Source: Bacteroidota bacterium
GTDB lineage: Bacteria; Bacteroidota; Bacteroidia; Bacteroidales; Bacteroidaceae
Reading direction: 5' to 3'
DNA length: 18,886 nt
Assembly: GCA_023458215.1 (NCBI GenBank)
Contig: JAEXAJ010000041.1
Location: 1 to 18,886 of the forward strand
Each line of letters starts with the position of its first letter. Position 1 is the first letter of the stretch. Shown piece by piece: positions 14,137-18,886 of this stretch. The notes below the pieces were generated by a model, which saw nothing but the letters and a program-made list of their open reading frames with translations, searched no databases and was not told the origin of the DNA. A program made the position numbers and the translations under genes.

Positions 14137-16674
14137 ATGAAAAAAATCACGATTTTATCGGGCTTGCTGCTTCTGGCGGGATTGGCAGCCCAGGCACAGG
14201 AAAGGGTTACGAAATACAACGTGCGCCCTGCTGTTGCGGTACGAACTCCCATTCAGGGGGATAGCATTAACATGGCGGGAGATAAGTTTACCCTGAGCGA
14301 TCTTCTGAAAACAAAGATCAACATAGACTTTGAAGGACAACCCTTTGAGAGCCTGACAACCGACACCGCGGGCTATGTGTCTGTGAAGAAAGCCGATAAG
14401 GACAATCTCTTTTATCTCTTCGCCACCAATCTGCGTGCCGAACGCTTTATGAAAGGCAAATTGAATATTTATTCTCCTGCCCGTTTTGAAGTATTTGTAA
14501 ACGGCGAGTCTAAACAATCTAAAGATACAGCGGAAGATAGCTTGTCGCAGGTTCGTCCTACGGCAGTAAGTCTTCGCTTGGAGCCTGAAGCCGACTATGA
14601 AATTGTCATTAAGCTGCTTTCCAATGCCGATGACAAGATACAACCCGTATTGAAGTGTGAGTTTGAGAAAGATAAAGACTTTGCCAACGTTGGCTGCCAG
14701 TTGGCACCTGACTTGACGAGACGTCTGGCGCTGGCTAATACCTATTTCGGTAGCCGTGTAAGCTGGGTATCGCTTTCGCCCAACGGTAAGTACCTGCTGA
14801 CCCGTTATTCGGATAACTACTCGGTAGACCGCTCCAAAGTGCGTTGTGAACTGACGGAAGTAAAGACGGGGCGGGTTATATTGCCTAATGCAAATAAAGA
14901 CATGTCCTGGATGCCGGTCAGCAATAAACTGTATTATACGGTAGATGGCAAACAGCAGAAAGACTTGATTGTATTTGATCCCGCTACCATGCGCGAGGAG
15001 GTATTGTTTACCAACGTTCCTGAAGGATATTTCACTTGGTCGCCTACAGAAGATTACCTGATTTACTCTCCTAAGGACGAAGGCGAGAAAGTGAGCGGGC
15101 CCTTGAAGCGCATCTTGCACCCCGACGACCGCATCCCGGGATCACGTAACCGTTATTATCTGACAAAGTACGATACGAAGACCGGACTTTCCGAGCGCCT
15201 CACCTACGGTAGCCACAATGTATATCTCAACGATATCTCTCCGGATGGCAAGAAACTGTTGTGCTCTACTTCCAAATCGAATATCACCAAGTGTCCGTTC
15301 TCTCTCTCCTCTTTGTTCGAGATAGATTTGGCTACTCTCAAGGTGGATACTTTAATCAGTTGGGATGCTTATCTGGGAGGCGGATCTTATTCACCCGACG
15401 GAAAGCAACTCTTACTAACCGGCGGACCGGCTGCCTTTGGCGGTATCGGACAAAATTGTGCACCGCATCCCATCTCCAACGACTTTGATACACAGGCGTT
15501 CATTATGGATTTATCCACCAAGAAGATCACGCCTATCACCCGTGACTTTGATCCTACTGTATCTCCTTTGCATTGGAACCGTGTAGACGGTTGCATCTAC
15601 TTCAATACTACTGATGAAGATTGTAGGAATATCTATCGTTATTCACCGAAGACCGGACGTTTTGAGAAGCTGCCGCTTCAGGAAGATGTGATTTCTTCCT
15701 TTACGTTATCGGCCGACAATCCGTCGATAGCGGCTTACGTAGGAGGTGGAAATACCAGTTCCGGCGTTGCATACCTGTATGACGCAAAGAAGAAAACATC
15801 GACTTTGATTGCCAATCCGATGAAATCGACTTTCGACAAGATCGAATTGGGTATGATGGGGGAATGGAACTTTAAGTCTGCCGATGGTACTCTCATCAAA
15901 GGTACGGTATGTCTGCCACCCTCTTTCGACCCGAATAAGAAATATCCGCTTATCGTTTACTACTATGGCGGAACGACCCCTACTACCCGCGGAATTACTT
16001 CTCCTTATTGTGCCCAACTGTTTGCTTCGCGCGATTATGTGGTTTATGTAATTCAGCCTAGCGGTGCCATCGGATACGGACAGGAGTTCTCTGCCCGCCA
16101 CGTCAATGCATGGGGTGAGCGTACCGCCGATGAAATTATTGAAGGTACGAAGATGTTCTGTGCAGACCATCCCTTTGTTGATGCCAAACGTGTAGGTTGC
16201 CTGGGTGCTTCTTACGGTGGATTTATGACAATGTACTTGCAGACAAAGACGGATATCTTTGCCGCCGCCGCTTCTCATGCGGGTATCAGCAACGTCACCA
16301 GCTATTGGGGCGAAGGTTTTTGGGGATATTCTTATAACTCTGTTGCCGCCGCCGAAAGCTATCCTTGGAACAATCCCGATTTGTTCACCAAAAACGGTGC
16401 GCTCTTCAATGCCGACAAAATTAATACTCCATTGCTATTGTTGCACGGTACCGTAGATACCAATGTCCCTATCGGCGAAAGCATCCAATTGTATAACGCC
16501 TTGAAGATACTAGGTAAAACAGTAGAGTTTATTACGGTTGATGGCGAGAACCACATCATCACCGATTATCCCAAACGTGAGCTATGGAACAACTCAATCA
16601 TGGCTTGGTTTGCCCGTTGGCTGCAAGATAGTCCGGCATGGTGGAATGACCTCTATCCTGAACGCCATTGGTAG
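14137..16674 (+). CDS. secreted S9-family (dipeptidyl/prolyl oligopeptidase-type) peptidase
   Basis: An 845-residue exported serine peptidase. Residues 1-21 are a signal peptide (MKKITIL, LLLLAGLAAQAQ). The middle part (about 190-560) is a beta-propeller-like region with repeated WSPTEDYLIYSP- and SPDGKKLL-type blades (NGKYLLTRYS, SPDGKQLLLTGG). The C-terminal alpha/beta hydrolase (about 580-845) has a complete triad: Ser692 in GASYGG, Asp774 in HGTVDTNVP and His806 in GENHII. The architecture fits the S9 dipeptidyl-peptidase/prolyl oligopeptidase group, which cleave short peptides; cleavage preference is not fixed by what I see. The extra 170 or so residues before the propeller make it longer than many relatives. 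It acts in the periplasm or at the surface. Its stop is six bases before a hairpin element. Confidence 0.93.
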   Translation: MKKITILSGLLLLAGLAAQAQERVTKYNVRPAVAVRTPIQGDSINMAGDKFTLSDLLKTKINIDFEGQPFESLTTDTAGYVSVKKADKDNLFYLFATNLRAERFMKGKLNIYSPARFEVFVNGESKQSKDTAEDSLSQVRPTAVSLRLEPEADYEIVIKLLSNADDKIQPVLKCEFEKDKDFANVGCQLAPDLTRRLALANTYFGSRVSWVSLSPNGKYLLTRYSDNYSVDRSKVRCELTEVKTGRVILPNANKDMSWMPVSNKLYYTVDGKQQKDLIVFDPATMREEVLFTNVPEGYFTWSPTEDYLIYSPKDEGEKVSGPLKRILHPDDRIPGSRNRYYLTKYDTKTGLSERLTYGSHNVYLNDISPDGKKLLCSTSKSNITKCPFSLSSLFEIDLATLKVDTLISWDAYLGGGSYSPDGKQLLLTGGPAAFGGIGQNCAPHPISNDFDTQAFIMDLSTKKITPITRDFDPTVSPLHWNRVDGCIYFNTTDEDCRNIYRYSPKTGRFEKLPLQEDVISSFTLSADNPSIAAYVGGGNTSSGVAYLYDAKKKTSTLIANPMKSTFDKIELGMMGEWNFKSADGTLIKGTVCLPPSFDPNKKYPLIVYYYGGTTPTTRGITSPYCAQLFASRDYVVYVIQPSGAIGYGQEFSARHVNAWGERTADEIIEGTKMFCADHPFVDAKRVGCLGASYGGFMTMYLQTKTDIFAAAASHAGISNVTSYWGEGFWGYSYNSVAAAESYPWNNPDLFTKNGALFNADKINTPLLLLHGTVDTNVPIGESIQLYNALKILGKTVEFITVDGENHIITDYPKRELWNNSIMAWFARWLQDSPAWWNDLYPERHW

Positions 16675-16680
16675 TTATTA

Positions 16681-16770
16681 AATGAAGAATGAGGAATGAA
16701 GAATGAAGAATTGGCTGCGCACTATCAGGCTGCATAGTAATTCTTCATTCTTCATTCCTCATTCTTCATT
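16681..16770. repeat. AATGAAG hairpin element, copy 2
   Basis: Two perfect 32-base inverted arms (16681-16712 and 16739-16770, all 32 positions paired) flank a 26-base loop starting GGCTGCGC and ending GCATAGT. Arms and loop ends match copy 1 at 13339-13440. It follows the peptidase stop by six bases and precedes a separate strong terminator. Confidence 0.93.
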
Positions 16771-16776
16771 AAAAAA

Positions 16777-16820
16777 AAGCCGTTTCCCCGGAATAGACAA
16801 GTAGGGAAACGGCTTTTTTT
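16777..16820. terminator. strong bidirectional terminator
   Basis: AAGCCGTTTCCC (16777-16788) pairs perfectly with GGGAAACGGCTT (16804-16815), followed by T residues on the plus strand; the A-run at 16771-16778 supplies T residues on the minus strand. It ends the peptidase gene and the converging small gene. Confidence 0.95.
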
Positions 16821-16835
16821 GTAGTGTGCTTACTA

Positions 16836-17018
16836 TTATTGGGCTACTACTGTTGCTGTGTCAGGCACGTTCTTGACCGGTTGCACAGAATCTGTGATAA
16901 CAGTGTCGTTAGACAAAGAGGTCATAGACGGTTGTTGTACAGATGTCTTTGCCTGAGCCAAGAACGAACCGCCACAAACAAACATAAACAGGGCTGCTAC
17001 TAATACTAATTTCTTCAT
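16836..17018 (-). CDS. 60-residue exported peptide, unknown function
   Basis: The product has a convincing signal peptide: MKKLVLVAALFMFVCGGSFLAQA with cleavage expected after AQA (residue 23). This leaves only about 37 residues, rich in Ser, Thr, Val and Gln with several acidic residues and no cysteine, ending PDTATVVAQ. No lipobox is seen. It is a real gene rather than a chance frame, because it has a signal peptide, a good terminator 16 bases past the stop (16777-16820) and a 227-base regulatory region upstream. That region contains a sigma-54-like promoter and a phased repeat array downstream of a sigma-54 activator gene. I see no ordinary TAnnTTTG promoter there. The function is unknown; a secreted stress or signal peptide is only a guess. 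Confidence 0.75.
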   Translation of the reverse strand: MKKLVLVAALFMFVCGGSFLAQAKTSVQQPSMTSLSNDTVITDSVQPVKNVPDTATVVAQ

Positions 17019-17110
17019 AATTTCATTTGCTTTTAAGTTGATGTATATTGTTAGTTAGGCTTAAGTGTCTTGTCCTTTTGTAGAGCTTGACGCTTACGTA
17101 TAATATAGGT

Positions 17111-17126
17111 TCAAATGACGTGCCAA
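17111..17126 (-). promoter_or_regulatory. candidate sigma-54 promoter
   Basis: On the minus strand TTGGCACG-TCAT-TTGA matches the sigma-54 consensus YTGGCACG-N4-TTGC in all but the last core base. GG lies at -24/-23-type spacing and the -12 G at 17112, predicting a start near 17100 and an 82-base leader before the 60-residue gene. A sigma-54 activator is encoded immediately upstream. One mismatch keeps this a candidate. Confidence 0.6.
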
Positions 17127-17173
17127 AAGAAGGGGATGAATGGTAAGTGGTTGACAAATAGGGGAATGGTAAA

Positions 17174-17231
17174 TGTGGCACAGTGTGGAATACTGTGGAA
17201 AAGTGTGGAATGTGTGGAAGGGAGTGTGGAA
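17174..17231. repeat. six helically phased TGTGGAA repeats (candidate enhancer)
   Basis: TGTGGMA units begin at 17174 (TGTGGCA), 17184, 17194, 17204, 17213 and 17225, with steps of 10, 10, 10, 9 and 12 bases. About one helical turn per step puts them on one face. They lie about 75-130 bases upstream of the predicted sigma-54 start, the usual place for activator-binding sites. A near-palindrome AGTGTGGAAT-T-ATTCTACACT at 17223-17243 forms the far end. Confidence 0.75.
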
Positions 17232-17245
17232 TTATTCTACACTTC

Positions 17246-18673
17246 TCAGTCGAAGATACTGTAAAGTTTGAGTTTATTGTACAAAGTCTTGCGGTCGATG
17301 CCTAGTAATTGGGCAGCACGGCTCTTATTGTTCCCGGTCTGACGCAGGGCTTCAATAATTTGCTGTTTCTCGGTTTCTTCGTTGCGCAGGGGGAGGCCTA
17401 CGGAGATCGGGGCTGGTTCGTTCAGCTCACTCAGTTCGTCGGTGGTGATGAATTTACCTTGCGCCAGCAGGGTGGCACGACGTACGATATTCTTCATTTG
17501 ACGCAAGTTGCCCGGCCAATGATATTCCAGCAAGGCGCGGGAAGCTTTCTCTTCGAAACCGATCAGCTGCTTGTCCAATTCACGGTTGGCCTGATCCAGG
17601 AAGAAGTTGGCAAAGAGCAGGATGTCTTCGTGGCGTTCCTTTAGTTGGGGCATGCGTAGGGTGAACTCGTTGATGCGATGATAAAGGTCTTCGCGGAATG
17701 TTCCTTTTTCAATGGCTTGCTCCAGGTTCTCGTTGGTGGCGGATACTAGTCGTACGTCCACTTGTATTTCTTTTGTAGAGCCTACGGGGCGTATTTTTCG
17801 TTCTTGCAAGGCACGGAGCAACTGGATCTGTACTTCATAGCTAAGGTTTCCTATTTCATCGAGGAAGATAGTACCCCCATTAGCGGCTACGAAGGCTCCT
17901 GTCTTATCCGTTAAAGCGCCTGTAAATGCACCTTTCACATGACCGAAGAATTCGGAAGCAGCCAACTCTTTGGGGATAGAACCACAATCGATGGCTACAA
18001 ACGGCTGGTCGCTACGTTTGCTAAGTTGATGGATGCGGTGGGCAACATATTCTTTCCCCGTACCACTGGCGCCGTTGATAAGCACGGACATGTTGGTAGG
18101 AGCAACAAGTTTTACATAATTATAGAGCTGTTTGGCCACGTCACTCTCTCCTTCGAGGTAATCGGAAGAGAAAGAGGTGCTTCCTGCATCCTTCTGAGGC
18201 CGATTTTCTTCTCCTTCGAAACGCATGGTCTGTTTGGGTGAAACAGATGATCTGTTTGGGGCAAATGCATCATCTGTTTGGGGTAAATGCATCATCTGTT
18301 TCGAAGCGACGGATGATGTGCTTAGCGCTTCATCCATTTTCTTTAACAACTCGTCCGGGTTCACCGGTTTGGAGATATAGTCGCAGGCACCCAGTTTGAT
18401 GGCTTGTACCGCCGATTGTATATCGGCATAACCGGTCATTATAATGAGCGGTATCTGCAACCCGCGTTCACTTAGCCATTTCAGCAAATCAATGCCGTCT
18501 TTATCGGGCAATCGCAGGTCGGACAATATCAAATCTACGCTTTCCGTCTCAATATGTTTTTGAGCACGGGCAATGCTACTGGCGGACGCTACCTGGAAAC
18601 CTTTCTTTCCTAACCACGTTTTTAGCATCATGCCGTAAGTTATATCATCTTCTACGATTAGTATAGCCCTCAT
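17246..18673 (-). CDS. sigma-54-dependent response regulator (NtrC family)
   Basis: A 475-residue NtrC-type activator. The receiver (1-115) has acidic pocket E8/D9/D10, phospho-acceptor Asp52 (LSDLRLP), Thr80 and Lys102. The AAA+ domain (about 170-400) has Walker A GASGTGKE (201-208), the sigma-54 contact loop GAFTGA (248-253), intact, and Walker B with FLDE (270-273). A Fis-type helix-turn-helix closes the protein (about 433-470, NNKSRAAQLLGIDRKTLYNKL). It would be activated by a sensor kinase and hydrolyse ATP to open sigma-54 promoters. A candidate such promoter and enhancer lie directly downstream. The linker (125-150) is encoded by 22-bp tandem repeats. The ATG at 18673 is chosen since the receiver begins there. 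No kinase gene is seen within the window. Confidence 0.96.
   Translation of the reverse strand: MRAILIVEDDITYGMMLKTWLGKKGFQVASASSIARAQKHIETESVDLILSDLRLPDKDGIDLLKWLSERGLQIPLIIMTGYADIQSAVQAIKLGACDYISKPVNPDELLKKMDEALSTSSVASKQMMHLPQTDDAFAPNRSSVSPKQTMRFEGEENRPQKDAGSTSFSSDYLEGESDVAKQLYNYVKLVAPTNMSVLINGASGTGKEYVAHRIHQLSKRSDQPFVAIDCGSIPKELAASEFFGHVKGAFTGALTDKTGAFVAANGGTIFLDEIGNLSYEVQIQLLRALQERKIRPVGSTKEIQVDVRLVSATNENLEQAIEKGTFREDLYHRINEFTLRMPQLKERHEDILLFANFFLDQANRELDKQLIGFEEKASRALLEYHWPGNLRQMKNIVRRATLLAQGKFITTDELSELNEPAPISVGLPLRNEETEKQQIIEALRQTGNNKSRAAQLLGIDRKTLYNKLKLYSIFD
18229..18316. repeat. four 22-bp tandem repeats inside the response-regulator linker
   Basis: TCTGTTT recurs at 18229, 18251, 18273 and 18295, exactly 22 bases apart; units 2 and 3 differ at one base in 22. 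On the coding strand a unit reads AAACAGATGATGCATTT-N5. Since 22 is not a multiple of three, successive units are translated in successive frames: KQMMHLP, QTDDAFAP, NRSSVSP, then KQT again. A perfect 17-bp palindrome AAACAGAT-G-ATCTGTTT sits at 18241-18257. Confidence 0.92.
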
Positions 18674-18711
18674 TACCTTTGTATTTTATCTCTTTTATGA
18701 TACAAAGGTAA
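18673..18711. promoter_or_regulatory. 39-bp inverted repeat with the response-regulator promoter
   Basis: TTACCTTTGTAT (18673-18684) and ATACAAAGGTAA (18700-18711) are perfect 12-bp inverted copies with a 15-base spacer, ending at the response-regulator start codon. Each arm holds TACCTTTG, the Bacteroides -7 consensus; on the minus strand the one at 18710-18703 is placed to transcribe the regulator gene (predicted start about 18696). Its -33 side is weak. The second arm may be an operator half or a face-to-face promoter. Confidence 0.65.
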
Positions 18712-18777
18712 GCGGTTTTGTCTGAAAATCGTATATTTGCACCCTGAAGTTACGAAAAGAGTGTATTTTATTGGAAA

Positions 18778-18799
18778 TGAGCGTATGTTAATCGCTCAT
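18778..18799. terminator. weak hairpin downstream of the edge reading frame
   Basis: A perfect 7-bp stem, ATGAGCG and CGCTCAT with an 8-base loop, is followed on the minus strand by TTTCC. It lies 20 bases after the stop of the partial frame at the right edge and might be its terminator; the T-run is poor. Confidence 0.35.
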
Positions 18800-18818
18800 G
18801 ATAGTAATAGGTTACGAT

Positions 18819-18886
18819 TTAGTTAGTTATCTGCTGCATTATTCTTCTGCGCGTTGCGTAACCTTCAAAGAACTCTTCGTATGCAA
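18819..18886 (-). CDS. possible C-terminal end of a gene running off the right edge
   Basis: On the minus strand, the frame entering from the right edge gives AYEEFFEGYATRRRIMQQITN and then stops (TAA at 18821-18819). The 22 visible codons look protein-like (amphipathic, aromatic and basic residues), whereas one of the other two frames also stays open (ending RAEE, stop TAA) and the third stops within a few codons. The fragment is too short to identify a family. If real, the gene would lie upstream of the response regulator in the same direction, where a partner kinase might be expected, but nothing in these residues shows a kinase. Confidence 0.3.
   Translation of the reverse strand, partial: AYEEFFEGYATRRRIMQQITN

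Noticed and set aside
14155..15120. Open frame of 321 codons on the minus strand
   Set aside because: It is antisense to the S9 peptidase, whose product has a signal peptide and complete catalytic motifs; the antisense product shows no recognisable domain.
17223..17243. Terminator of the response-regulator gene
   Set aside because: The near-palindrome AGTGTGGAAT-T-ATTCTACACT has a one-base loop and no T-run on the minus strand; it fits better as part of the repeat array.
18732..18739. Plus-strand promoter with -7 box TATATTTG
   Set aside because: It matches TAnnTTTG but has no -33 element at 19-21 bp (the nearest TTTG is 11 bp away) and no plus-strand gene follows before the window edge.

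Overview
The window looks like chromosomal DNA of a Bacteroides-type anaerobe (order Bacteroidales). The evidence is the Bacteroides-style 5S rRNA, promoters of the form TTTG/TTG-N19-20-TAnnTTTG (very clear before the initiator tRNA, the ABC operon and the TetR gene), the exbB-exbD-exbD-tonB cluster with a Bacteroidetes-type TonB N-terminus, and a DcuB-type C4-dicarboxylate carrier suited to succinate fermentation. I cannot name the species. Most of the window is ordinary core genome; the unusual material is mainly between genes.

Layout. 1-165: 3' end of an rRNA operon (5S rRNA plus terminator). 522-962: an unrecognised small exported protein. 1026-1130: a structured-looking leader. 1174-6624: a six-gene operon encoding the proton-driven ExbB/ExbD/ExbD/TonB energy transducer, a PstS-like lipoprotein and a periplasmic TPR protein. 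6625-7266: no gene, but a terminator, a 22-bp-period array of palindromes and a 179-bp inverted-repeat element. 7332-10224: a four-gene operon (ABC ATPase, six-helix permease, YtrA-type GntR regulator, exported unknown protein) with an AGTGTA-N12-TACACA operator over its start site. 10297-11607: dcuB, converging on the initiator tRNA gene (11670-11742, minus strand) with a shared terminator. 11973-13334: a TetR regulator with a 27-bp operator-like inverted repeat, then fabG. 13444-14115: an RluA-family pseudouridine synthase. 14137-16674: a secreted S9 peptidase with a complete catalytic triad. Two related hairpin elements (13339-13440 and 16681-16770) follow fabG and the peptidase.

The right end (16777-18886, minus strand) holds what may be a self-contained regulatory unit. 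A sigma-54 response regulator with an intact GAFTGA loop lies upstream of six helically phased TGTGGAA-type repeats, a sigma-54-like promoter (TTGGCACG-N4-TTGA) and a gene for a 60-residue exported peptide. The geometry is that of enhancer, promoter and target gene, which makes this the most testable candidate for an undescribed system here. The regulator gene also has four 22-bp tandem repeats in the linker between receiver and ATPase; they are read in successive frames, so gain or loss of one unit would shift the frame.
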